Below, one piece after another: positions 32,401-43,792 of a stretch of 64,000 nucleotides of DNA. The notes beneath the pieces are model-generated. The model made no database searches and was not told the origin of the DNA. It saw only the letters and a program-made list of their open reading frames with translations. Position numbers and translations under genes: made by a program. The stretch covers positions 42,070,209-42,134,208 of the forward strand of contig CM039509.1 in the NCBI GenBank assembly GCA_022432975.1, read 5' to 3'. The stretch's first letter is position 1. Every line of letters begins with the position of its first letter. Source of the DNA: Begonia masoniana (taxonomy: Eukaryota; Streptophyta; Magnoliopsida; Cucurbitales; Begoniaceae).

Positions 32401-33735
32401 TCACCTGAGAACATGACTTCTTCCGAGTCTTCTCAACCTTTCTCTTAAAAGGTGAATTCCAAACTTTACAGCCTTATTACCCATTACATTCACATTGACT
32501 GTGGAACCCGCGATCTTCGCATGTATCATATATAATGAGGAGTATTTTTCTCCTCTCGCCACAATCAATGAACCTCTAGTAAGCTTCCATTTTCCATCAC
32601 GAAAGGTGTTGCCAAAACCTTCGTCGTCGAGCTTGCCAGTTGAGACCAAATTCTTGCAGATGTCAGGGATGTGCTTCACACCTCTCAAAACCAAAGTGTT
32701 GTCGATGTTGGTCTCCAAACACACATCTCCCATGCCAATGGCTTTTGCAATGCCACCATTTCTCATCCTCACACTTCCATAATCACCCGAAGTGTAGGAT
32801 GTAAAGAAATCTCTCTGCGAAGTGACATGTATTGAAGCGCCACTATCGATCACCCAACTCGTATCTTGGCAATCAAAATTTACAACATCCTCATTGTACA
32901 CACTAAAGGACTCCTCGGTGGCTGTGTCTGCCTCCTCGTCTGTGTCACCCTCTTCGAACATCTTTTTCTTTCCTTTGGCATTCAGATTCTCCCGAAGAAA
33001 CTTGTGACAAAATCTCTTTATGTGTACTTTCTTGCCACAATGATAATATTCAAAGTTGGCGTGTTTTTCAGACTTTCTCTGACTTCGATTTTTATTGCCT
33101 GAACCTTTACTTTGATTTCTGCCCTTATTTTTAACACTCAGAGCTGAGTCTATCAATGTTTCACCAGAATCAATCTTACGAACCTCCTCGGCAAGAATAC
33201 GATCCCTCACATCGGTGAATACCAGTTTAGCACTTCCAACTAAGTTACTAACTGCTGCTCTCATAGGCTCCCAACTATTCGGTAGAGACGCCAACAAAAT
33301 TAGGGCACGAACCTCATCTTCAAAATCAATTTCCACAGATAGCAATTGATTCACAATAATATTGAACTCATTCAGATGCGCTGCGACAGAAGCACCATCA
33401 ATCATCTTCAGATTAAAAAGCTTCTTTATAAGAAATACCTTATTATTCGCAGATGATTTCTCGTACATATCAGATAGAGCCTTCATCAGACTCGTGGTGG
33501 TCTTCTCCTTCGCCACGTTGTGAGCAACGCTTTTGGCTAGCGTCAATCGAACGACTCCCAAAACCTTTCTATCAAGGAGATTCCATTCACCGTCTTCCAT
33601 CTTCTCTGGTTTCACACTCAAAGGAAGATGAAGTCCTTTCCCGTACAAATAATCCTCGATTTGCATTCTCCAGAATGCAAAATCTGTCCCACTGAATTTT
33701 TCAATAATGTATCATGTGCTATCCTCACCTGCCAT
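32401..33735 (-). pseudogene. Copia gag plus protease, one early nonsense codon
   Basis: The natural start is probably ATG 33735 (MAGEDST), because FSGTDFAFWRMQIEDYL is the usual gag N-terminus. Its eighth codon is TGA, after which the frame is open for over 420 codons. Residues up to about 200 form the copia gag region (LTLAKSVAHNVA, VFLIKKLFNLKM, HLNEFN). A degenerate knuckle (YYHCGKKVHIKRFC, first cysteine lost) follows, and then an aspartic protease active site (WVIDSGASIHVT). The frame ends shortly after the protease, where integrase would begin. The early stop and damaged knuckle suggest it no longer makes a working capsid protein. A further 112-codon frame at 32066-32404 has no recognisable domain. 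Confidence 0.85.
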
Positions 33736-34657
33736 TGTTATAAAAACAATGCCCAAAAACTGATATTTCCTTATCAATTATTCAACCCCAATAATCAATC
33801 TCCACAATATCAATAAATCTGTCAAATAAATTATCCGAGCCCAAAAATATCTGAATCAATAACCTTCCTCAAATATTTCCCCAAAAATTGCTCCCTAAAT
33901 ATTTCCCCCGATATTTTCAAATATTGAAATTCAACAAAATTTCAAACTTGAATCCCTTCACTTCACTTCACTGTTAACCCAATTTCCGATTCACCAACAG
34001 AGTTCACCAAATTTTGATTTAACCAGAATATCCCAGAAAAACAAATTTCCTTATTCCAGCCAGCTACTCTGTAAACTGGCGGTGGCTCCCTCTCTGTTTC
34101 TGCTTCACGAACGAATAACAGAGAACAAAAACCAGTGAGTGAACGACGTTCTGTGGCAACTGAGAGTACTATGCTGCGTTTGGGTAGACCGTCGACGAGA
34201 GAGGCTTTCTTCTCCAGCGGCTTCTGTTTCCTTCCTCAGAAACGGCGGCGGCGATCTCCTCTCTTCGGGTCTGCGGTCGGCAGCAGAGGAGCAGGTCAGC
34301 GTGGTCGGAGGCGGCGCGGTTCTGTTGCGCGGTCGGCGTCGGCGGAGCACGTCGACACTGTCTCCTCTGTTCTCCTCGGCTCGGGCACTCTCCTCTCTGT
34401 TCTTCACGGCTTCGCGGCGAGCAGCAACTACTTTTCTTCTTGTTTAAGAAAAGCAGAACGAAGAGAGAATATTTCTCTCCTTTTTTTTTATTTCCTCCAA
34501 GTTTCCACCTTTCTGCCGTGGAAAGCAAAAAACAAAACAAAAAACCTTTTCTTTTTCTGTCCAAGTTACAATTTCACCGACCGAAATTGTAAACCTAAAA
34601 TTGTTCGATACCTTCGAAAAAACAAACCTTGATTTTCGAAAAACACTTCAATTTGAA

Positions 34658-34669
34658 GCTCTGATACCA
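34658..34669 (-). other. Primer binding site of the gag-only element (tRNA-iMet)
   Basis: The minus strand reads TGGTATCAGAGC two bases inside the 5' LTR. Confidence 0.92.
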
Positions 34670-34671
34670 GT

Positions 34672-34936
34672 TGTTAGGATTAGACGCCCTAATCCACCTG
34701 TAACGAACGATCAAGAATACCGAAAAAAAAAATGAGAAAATAATAGACACCGAATTTTACGTGGAAACCCTAGAAAAGGAAAAAACCATGGGCAGAGGAG
34801 AGAATCACTAATAACAATTCGGTACAATGAGTTTTGCGACTCAAGCATGAATATATAAAGAAAATGTAAAACCCTAATATTGATATACGGGTCCAACCCG
34901 ACCCAACTAGAATTCGGGTCACACCAAATTCTAACA
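34672..34936 (-). repeat. 5' LTR of the gag-only copia element
   Basis: Paired with 31615-31882. The primer binding site follows it on the minus strand. Confidence 0.92.
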
Positions 34937-34941
34937 TCAAC

Positions 34942-36889
34942 TGTGGAGGAATGGCGGAACAAGTACACTGAACTGAACCGAATCATATGACTTGATGAGG
35001 GGATAAACCAAATGAGCATTTGCCACTCCCTCCCCCTTCTGCTATCTTGTTGACCTACTTCTGCTCTTGTTCGTTTTGACTAGTGTTGCATATCCTGGCC
35101 AACACTGTTTACTTGTACCAACCAATTCACTGCCCACCTGGCAACTATTTCTATCTCTCTCTATCTATATTCTGAGATATTCCATGTTCTATGTCCCCCG
35201 TTTAATTGGACGTGACTTTTCTCGGACTTGTCTCATATATTTTCATTGCTCACGTGCTATGCACGTACGTTGTCTTATGCGTATCATTACAGTTAACACA
35301 TTTTTTATTATCTTCATTGACTTAGTTTCACGCACACATCAATTTCACAATTGATTTTGAACAAATATCTTAGTTGAAATATCTTTTTCCTAATACATTG
35401 TGATATCGAGTATGTCTATGAAGTCAAAATATGTTAAAATAAAAATTACAAAAAAAAAACGTAAGACGTTTAACGAAATTTATCAAAACATGAACTGTTT
35501 TGCTAACAACTGAAAGTGTAAATTTAATTTTGCTAAAAAGAGTAGTTCAACTTATTAGTTGTCATTATCTCTTAAGAGGCTAAATTTTACTTTAACTAAT
35601 AATTTTCATAGTATTATATAACAAAATAGATGTATTTCAAAGTGAAAGTGTTTATGTGCATTATTACGTAACATCGGTCTATTTCGATGATTAAACTTTA
35701 TTACCATTCTTGTCGTGTACGAAACCCGAACGATTGATGAGCAATTATAATAATTCGAGCCTATGAATCTAATAATTGATAGAACATTTAGTTAATGAAA
35801 GGGTTACTTGTTGTTGCTGTTCCTTTTGTACTTCCAAAAGATCATTTCGTGCACACATAAAATTAGTTCACTATGACAATGCCACTCCACCTAATTATTG
35901 TTATTATTTTTTATATTTTTCCAATTTAAGACTTTTATTTTAGTTATGAAATTATAAATATAGTTTTTATTGGATAATTATTCCTGAATTTAGCACATCC
36001 ATGTGTCACTCTAACACTTGGAAAAGTTCTATACCATAATGTACAACTCGAGTGACACATCAGAGATCATTTGACTAATAATAAGTCTAATGAAAAATAG
36101 GTGTGGGCTGAGATCTGGCTGGGACCCGCGGTCAAAAACCAACCCATTCCTAATCAATTTTTCTAGTTTTTTGTTTTTCTTTAATTTTCATAAATTTATT
36201 TATTTATTTTAAAATTAAAAATATATACTGTAGAATCGAACCAGACCGAGTCATATTTCTATTAGGGGTGGGCACAGGTTGGTTCCACCACTAAACAGAA
36301 GCCGAAACCGCACGGTGCCCACCCTTGACGGAAATAATATAATCCGACATGTCGACCTAAAGTTCTCCTCTTAAAGTCTCACATTGATGTCACATGGAAA
36401 TAAATAAATATCACATGACAACCTTAAAGTCTCCTTCGTAACACATCCAAACATCTTATTCTACACAAGCATAAGAAATAAATCAGCCAATCAGAGAGCA
36501 GGATATTTTGTCCAGCCAATCTTGCAATAGGTCTAAGCGGCATATCTAATATATATATTGTATATATAATATATAAATCTGTTCTTTACATGTCAACTTT
36601 CAAGCGAAAGAGAATTACCCGAAAACTCAGAACTCCGGCGTATCGAAAGAGGTATGACAGAGATTATAATATGCCGATACAAATGAAAACTTCAGCAGAT
36701 GAGCTTGTTATGGATGGACGATGAGCATATTCGATCATACGGACTGAAGTTATGATCCGTAGTCGATATTTTTTTTTGACCGAATCACGGCATTGATTGT
36801 TTGATCCGATGCTTATTAATTTCGACTGTAACTTCAGCGGGAAAACTCGATCTGTTTTCTCAAAGAGAGCCTGGTTCGATTTTGAGCTG
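34942..36889. other. Intergenic region, no gene seen
   Basis: AT-rich single-copy-looking sequence between the copia element and the COL gene 3' end. No ORF with family similarity, RNA gene or clear repeat was found; only short AT-rich tracts such as 36545-36575. Confidence 0.6.
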
Positions 36890-38689
36890 CTAGTAGCTTC
36901 TGGTTTCGCACAACGGATCATAATCGTAAGCATCTCCGGCTTTGATGAACCGACCCTTCACACGCCTCCTCACGTCCGCCCTTGCTTTTCGAGACTCGTA
37001 CCTGACTTTTTTCTCGAACCTGCAGAGTGAGTGGTCAGAAGTTTGATTATAGACCAACCAACAAGTGACAGAAACCAAACATTTGTAAGAATAGTCTTAG
37101 CATCCATAAAATAAAACGATACTTACTTTCGAGTCTTTTTCTTCTCCATGTACCGCATAACGGCATTGCTACGATTAGAGGATTGGAACGAAGTGTCGGG
37201 ACAGGGTGGACACCACGGAGGCTCCCCCATCAAAAGCATCGGCGAAAGTCCAGAATCGGGATGATCTCCACCGCTGTTAATTTCTCCTGGTGGCCCGGAA
37301 AATGGGAGAGGAGAGAGTGGCTGCCTTGTATTACAACAAAGAATTGAGTCTGTTTTAGTACTCATGATGGAATCTGCAGATGCAGCATTGCTGCTTGCTG
37401 GCTGTATTGTATTCATAAATCCACCAGAAGACACCTTGAGAAGAACACTCAAGTTCAGCACATCTAAATTTTATCCCTTTTTCTTTTTTTTTTTCTTTGT
37501 TTTGCAGGAAACAATATTATTTGGAAATTAAACAATTTCATTTGAAGGATATGCTTAGGAATCAAACCGAATCCAGCAGTTGATGCATATTATAACATAA
37601 TTCCCTCGTCAATGTTCTGATCATAACAAATCTCAAAATAGGAAACCGAACTGTGATAGGATTTAACGACACTTTTCAAAGAACCAACAAGAAAGACTGG
37701 AAAAATTGAATTTTCTCGAGGACGGAAAGCAAACAATTTGAAGCAGCAAAGAAAAAACAACATCCGGAGAAGATCGAGAAATCTAATGAAGTCGATAATA
37801 GCAAAGAATAGTATGTTTTAAAATCGTAGAAGAGCAGTCAGAAAACGTAATATAACCTCAGTGGCAATAGCAGCACGGGCGTTGGAATCAGCAGTAGACA
37901 TGTCCTTCGTCCCAAACAAGCTATCGATCCCTCCATTCTCCAGAAGATCGTCAGAATTATTGGCTACGCCAAACAGTTCATCGTAATTTTCGAGACTCAA
38001 ATCCAAATCCTCGTAGAGATCGCCAAATTCGCAGGTTTCGATATCTTTCGTTCCGGGACAGTATAACTGCACATGATAATGACCATATTCAAAGATCGAA
38101 CATAGCAATAAACGAAAAAACTGCAATCATCAAGTCAAATATTGAAACTATAATGTCCTACCTTTGGAAAATTTATATTTACGGATCCACCAGAATGCTC
38201 GAACCCCCGTGGAGCAAAATTAAGTGTCGATATTAAAGAAGGGCCGACCCAAATACTTGACTTATCCGCCAAGCCGTATGCATCTCGAGAAGCATTATTT
38301 TCTTGATGGCCTCTCGTTAATCCCAATTCTTGCTCACAAGCGTCTTCCACAGTCGGCAAATCTAAAACAAATGACCAAATAGAAGAAAGCTCAGAAGCCG
38401 ATGGGCAGCCTGCGTAGCAATTGATCGTTTCCTTCTTATGCGACGAAGAAGTAGCCGAGTTGTGGCACAGCCAATCACAATTCTGACAGAGATTGATTCC
38501 ATCTTCAACACATCTTACTAATGCAGGCTGTAAATTGCACTTTTCACATAGTAGTGTTCTTGTGTGTCGCCTCGAGAGGGCGTTCGCAGAGTGGACGTTC
38601 CGATCGCATGATAAGCACAAACAGGCAGCATCAGAACGGCAATAAACCATCGACCTTTGATCACCGCAAAAATCGCACATATATCCCAT
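36890..38689 (-). CDS. CONSTANS-like B-box/CCT transcription factor, COL9/COL10 type
   Basis: Four coding exons on the minus strand join in frame: 38162-38689, 37857-38066, 37127-37434 and 36890-37019 (1176 nt, 391 residues), all with GT-AG junctions. The first exon encodes two zinc-binding B-boxes ([21 protein letters not shown], then [13 protein letters not shown]) and the conserved [17 protein letters not shown] block. The middle exons are acidic. The last two exons encode the CCT domain ([14 protein letters not shown], then [20 protein letters not shown]), ending [10 protein letters not shown]. Two B-boxes, this spacer and a CCT place it with Arabidopsis BBX7/BBX8 (COL9/COL10), nuclear regulators of photoperiodic flowering. 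All key cysteines and basic CCT residues are present and no lesion is seen. A 5'-UTR intron is likely (donor AG/GTAATT at about 39350; acceptor near 38710). The upstream side carries GA-rich tracts and a tandem duplication that may alter its promoter. Confidence 0.93.
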
Positions 38690-39185
38690 GTTTCTGTTTA
38701 GTCCTCAAGCCTAATTTCAAACGATAATTTGAGATTTGGCCTTGGCAATGAATCCCAATTCAATTCGTCCAAGTTTCTTGTCCACCTTCAAAGAAATGCC
38801 ATCAAATAAGTATTTGGTTTTGTGGCTTTTCATATACAAATTTAATTTACAGAAGATGCGTCAAATAATTTCCACTTCCAAACAATGTGAAAATGTGTTG
38901 AATTTTGCAATAAATATATCCCAATCTACGATGTTTTTCGGCAGAAACTAAAGGCTAAGAAGAAATCTTGCAGAAAAACTTGATTGGGGAGAGCTGATTC
39001 ATCAATAGAGTTCATATTTCGAATAATATTCAAAGAGAAAAAATAATAATGAAATTTTTTACCACCTATCATAAGGACTGGAGGAGAGAAACAAAATCAA
39101 CCCAGAAGAAACAGAAAATAAAAAAAGTTGAAAAGAGAGATTATAAAGCAGGCAACCTTTATAATGATCAGCATCTGAGGAGACT

Positions 39186-39232
<47 letters not shown>

Positions 39233-39480
39233 AAACGCAAGATTTCAAATCAAAACGAAGATCAAAGAATAAAGTAGAAAAGAAAAGGGGTTAGAGGAAA
39301 CATCAGAGATTGAACAAGATCTCAAAAAGGGTTCAAATTGAAATTACCTTCTGATGGCAGAAAAAATCTCAGTTTCAGGTGAGAAGCTGGGAATTCCCAG
39401 AAACTCTTCAAGAAATTTCAGCTCTGTTCAGATGAACGTAGAGAGGGAGAGAGAGAGAGAGAGAGAATAATGAGATATGG
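38690..39480 (-). promoter_or_regulatory. Probable 5' UTR, UTR intron and GA-rich core promoter of the COL gene
   Basis: Read on the minus strand, a candidate first exon ends at the donor near 39350 and the intron runs to about 38710. Two (GA)n/(TC)n tracts (about 39188-39229 and 39447-39467) flank it. CT-rich leaders are common in plant 5' UTRs. Transcript data are lacking, so boundaries are tentative. Confidence 0.45.
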
Positions 39481-39587
39481 TCTGTGGGGTGGAGCTCAAG
39501 GGAACTGTGACAATTGCAAAAGGCACCTTTTTCTTAACTTTTTGATGGATAATAGAGAGAGAGAGAGAGAGAGAGTAATGGCGAGGT

Positions 39588-40340
39588 GGGGTCTGTGTCG
39601 CCATCCTACTGAAACGAAAAGTCGGCCTTTTTCTGTGCTTTCTCGGTCCCACCCTTAAATATATCAAAACCTACTCGCCATGTGGCATGTGCTTCACCAT
39701 CTGGCTTCTGCATTATCATCAATTACAGCAATCTGCACAAAATACCTTTCTTTCGTCCAAATCCGCATTCCTCCAATTTATTAGGAAACGCGATCTCTGT
39801 TTTGACACTCTCCTCCTCCATTTTTACTAAAAATTAAAAGTCAATATCAATTATCACCTTCTCTCTCTCTCTCTTTCTCTCTCTACTGCCTGAATTCAAT
39901 TCAAGTGACCAGAAAGAGGCGATCTTTCTTTACATCCACAGTGGCAGTGTAATTTTAGCTGTTTTCGTTTTTTTTCCTTTACTTCCTCTTTGTTTCTTTC
40001 TGCAAAAGTAAAAAAGATCAGTTCATCATGGAGAACCCTACAATGGCTGATCCAACACCAGCCTTCTGCTAGTCGTCAAACACAAAACCCATTTCAGGAA
40101 AGCTAAAAAAAGAGGAGAAGAATATTCCATGTGGACTGGTAGGTCCATCCGATCCAATAATAATGGTCCCAAAAAGTGAGGACTTAAAAAGTCCTCGAAA
40201 TCATCAAAGCTAATCGAGCTCATCGCCATTATTATTATAACTTGGATGTTACTAATCATCATCCGAAAGTGGGTTTGTGTTGGAACAAAGAGATAACTTC
40301 GCTGACTGAAGCATGGAACGTAACAACTTGGCAGAAGAGT
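39588..40340. repeat. Tandem duplication upstream of the COL gene, copy 1
   Basis: It matches 40364-41100 almost throughout (for example GTCTGTGTCGCCATCCTACT at both starts and CTTCGCTGACTGAAGCATGG near both ends). Differences are mostly one- or two-base indels in homopolymer or CT runs. GA microsatellites lie at both edges. No ORF is supported. Confidence 0.92.
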
Positions 40341-40363
40341 AGAGAGTAGAGAGAGAGAGTTGG

Positions 40364-41100
40364 GGGTCTGTGTCGCCATCCTACTGAAACGAAAAGTCGG
40401 CCTTTTTCTGTGCTTTCTCGGTCCCACCCTTAAATATATCAAAACCTACTCGCCATGTGGCATGTGCTTCACCATCTGGCTTCTGCATTATCATCAATTA
40501 CAGCAATCTGCACAAAATACCTTTCTTTCGTCCAAATCCGCATTCCTCCAATTTATTAGGAAACGCGATCTCTGTTTTGACACTCTCCTCCTCCATTTTT
40601 ACTAAAAATTAAAAGTCAATATCAATTATCACCTTCTTTCTCTCTCTACTGCCTGAATTCAATTCAAGTGACCAGAAAGAGGCGATCTTTCTTTACATCC
40701 ACAGTGGCAGTGTAATTTTAGCTGTTTTCGTTTTTTCTCTTTACTTCCTCTTTGTTTCTTTCTGCAAAAGTAAAAAAGATCAGTTCATCATGGAGAACCC
40801 TACAATGGCTGATCCAACACCAGCCTTCTGCTAGTCGTCAAACACAAAACCCATTTCAGGAAAGCTAAAAAAAGAGGAGAAGAATATTCCATGTGGACTG
40901 GTAGGTCCATCCGATCCAATAATAATGGTCCCAAAAGTGAGGACTTAAAAAGTCCTCGAAATCATCAAAGCTAATCGAGCTCATCGCCATTATTATTATA
41001 ACTTGGATGTTACTAATCATCATCCGAAATGGGTTTTGTTGGAACAAAGAGATAACTTCGCTGACTGAAGCATGGAACGTAACAACTTGGCAGAAGAGGA
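40364..41100. repeat. Tandem duplication upstream of the COL gene, copy 2
   Basis: Second copy, offset about 775 bp. A (GA)n tract at about 41229-41260 lies just beyond it. Confidence 0.92.
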
Positions 41101-41222
41101 GAGAGAGTAGGAGTCAGCAGATCTATTTTCATCTCTGCAGAAATAGAAAAAGAGAAGGCATTCGCACGTGACCATGAAAAGGGGAGCTTGGACTTGGGAG
41201 ATGGACAGAGAAAGATAAAGGT

Positions 41223-41261
<39 letters not shown>

Positions 41262-41395
41262 AGTCCAGTTAACAAGGGGGTATCTCCTTTTCCTCTCATT
41301 AAATATTTGTAATTAATTATTCACCAACCAACATAACGTCCCCCTCTTCAACCTTCACCATTCAACTCCCTTCAATTAGTTTTTTTATTTATGAT

Positions 41396-41681
41396 TAATA
41401 ACATGATTTTTTTCATGTGTTAGATTTTGAATTGTGTAATATTCCGTTAAGTTATTAGGGTAATGTAATATTTTAAGGTGATGGGTCGTTCCAATCATAG
41501 ATACCATGGTCAATTAAATTGGAAAATATCACACGACCCAACGTCATGCCAAATCATACGTGACGGTCCGTTCACAAAGCCGGCGGTACCAAATACCAAA
41601 AATTTGCTCATACTTTGCTTTTCCCACTTCCGAATGCTCTAAGTTTGGTTACCAACAAGAAGTCAGCATCTAGGGGAACCA
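41396..41681. repeat. Diverged direct repeat, copy 1
   Basis: Shares CATGATTTTTTTCATGTGTT, GGGTCGTTCCAATCATAGAT and ACCAAATACCAAAAATTTGC with 42325-42595 in the same order. More diverged than the 39.6-41.1 kb duplication, so older. The roughly 640 bp between the copies (41682-42324) contain no recognised gene. Confidence 0.85.
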
Positions 41682-42324
41682 TATCACACCGGGATTTTAA
41701 AAAGCCTCCTGCGGTTTCTCCCAAATAATTTAAAATTTTTTACAATAATTTTTTTTCAATATAAAAAGAATCTATCCTACCGGGAGCGAAAATCTATTTT
41801 GTATGAATACACATGCAATAGGCCTTGACAACAAACATAAATTTATGAAAAAAAATACACAGTAAATCAACCTAAACAGTAGCTGCTATGATAAAAATGA
41901 TTTAAATCAACATAAACAGTAAATCAACCTATACACTACACATGAACAAAACAGCCAAAAATCTTCTTACATATTACGCTGTCAACTTAAACAGCAAATC
42001 AACGACAACCTACACAGTAAATCAACCTACACACTACAACAAGGATAGAAAACGCGCCGAACAAAACATTAACAGCCGAACAGAATAGCAAAAAATAAAT
42101 GCTCTTACCGAACTACCATAGAGCATTGGTCTAAGGTGGAGCGCGTCGTTGTTTGTGTGTTGTGCGAAAAATCTAGAGGCGCAGTGTGAGGGTCGTAGAG
42201 AGGCGCATTGCTTCGATTCAAGGCGACTGGGGAATGCTAAGTTCAATCGCTAACTGCTTGCTGACTGCTAAGTGTTGAGAGACGAGAGTGAAGTTTCGGC
42301 AGTGAGCAAGACTATTGTGCATCT

Positions 42325-42595
42325 AACATGATTTTTTTCATGTGTTATATATTGAATTATGTAATATTCCGTTACGCTATTAGGGTAATGTAATATTTTT
42401 AGTTGATGGGTCGTTCCAATCATAGATACCATGGTCAATTAGTTCGGAAAATAATGTCACGCCAAATCATACTTGACGGTCCGTTCACAACCCCGGCGGC
42501 ACCAAATACCAAAAATTTGCTCATGCTTTGCTTTTCACATTCCAATTAATGGGAATGCCCTAAGTTGGGTTACCGAGAACAAGTCAGCATCACCT
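42325..42595. repeat. Diverged direct repeat, copy 2
   Basis: Partner of 41396-41681, about 930 bp downstream. Confidence 0.85.
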
Positions 42596-42599
42596 GATC

Positions 42600-43792
42600 A
42601 TACGACGGAGTTGGGAAAACAGACATCTTCTATGACTGAACCTATTCATACTGTCGACATTCACGGTTTTACCCTTTGAATGCTCGACAAACATATGACA
42701 AACATATGATCTTGAGTTAGGGTGATCATGTGCGGCCCCGATATGGTCCAATACTCGCTCTAAGCCTAGTCATAAGTGTGATCGATTTTTATTTATTTTT
42801 TAATAAGGTGGGGAGACCTAGGACTGGGCTTGGCCTTATGTTTTCCTAGCCATGCCTGCCCTCATGACTACTTTTTGTTTTTTTTAATATAAAAATTGTC
42901 ATTAACTGGAGCCACAGTGCTAAAACTTGGGCGTCGTGGTGGGCGCGAGTCGGGCTTTAGTCCATCCCAGGGCCAGTTGGGTCCAACCTCGTTACGATTA
43001 AACAATTTATAACGGTGGAAAGATTGTTGTTGATCATAATTTGCTATGAGTACTACAATTTGTATTTCCCCTTGCTAGCCGAGATATTAGGGCTGGACGG
43101 AACTAGATTGTAACGGCAAGCTTGATCTCGGTTCCATCCCGTTCTTACCAGTGTGTTCTTAGTATAGAAGAACGATTCTGAATGCTAGGTTCACAGTTTT
43201 AGATGCAAAAAAATATCACAACTAAATCAAACCGGTCCAACCTTCAAACTGCAGCCAGTGTTTGCTATGCATTTTGTGGGGCTATCCATTGATTGGTGCA
43301 TTTGTTGTTTAAGCTTATTGACAAAATGACTAAAGCTCCGCTAGAGAGCATTCTTTTCTTCTATATAATTCCTTTCCTACCGATATATAAACCTAACATC
43401 GTATAGAGTAGTACAAACCGTGCAATGTCCTCTTCGTGTTTACGGTGTTATAATCCATCAATGTGTTCTAACTTGTCGAAATTATACATGGAAGTTTTGA
43501 TCCAATGCTTACAAGCATTCATCAAACTAACAAGTAGATGAAGCTTTTTGAGTATGCTCATTCAATCAGTCTATTTGCAGCATTATAACAAACAAGGGAA
43601 GATAATGTAAAAATCTGCTGCTTCCATACCAACTTCTTCATCAATCCTATCAAACTGTTTCGAACTAAAAAGAGTGTTAAAAAGGAATGACGAGAACACA
43701 TTTTACTCACCTCAACATATTTCTTTCATCATTGGAGACCAGAATTGGCAGATGCATTGAACTGATGACGGCTGATAATGAACAACCGAGGT
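42600..43792. other. Intergenic region between the COL promoter side and the next gene
   Basis: No supported ORF, RNA gene or repeat. Bases just below 43793 are the 3' UTR side of the minus-strand gene. Confidence 0.5.

Larger units (their letters stand above)
31615..34936 (-). mobile_element. Gag-protease-only copia element (TR-GAG type)
   Basis: LTRs are 31615-31882 (268 bp) and 34672-34936 (265 bp), TGTTAG...TAACA. The target duplication is TCAAC (31610-31614 and 34937-34941). On the minus strand the 5' LTR is the right copy, followed by primer site TGGTATCAGAGC, a ~0.9-kb leader, a gag-protease reading frame, a short non-conserved stretch and a purine-rich AAAGTGGAGTT before the 3' LTR. 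Integrase, reverse transcriptase and RNase H are absent. Such elements must borrow enzymes from an autonomous copia relative. Confidence 0.88.

Noticed and set aside
34105..34632. Overlapping 100-165-codon frames on both strands of the gag-only element leader
   Set aside because: GC-richer leader between primer site and gag; no conserved domain and no consistent frame.
39588..41100. A second gene upstream of COL (frames of 60-134 codons in the duplicated segment)
   Set aside because: The frames are not conserved between the two copies because of indels, and none has a recognisable domain.
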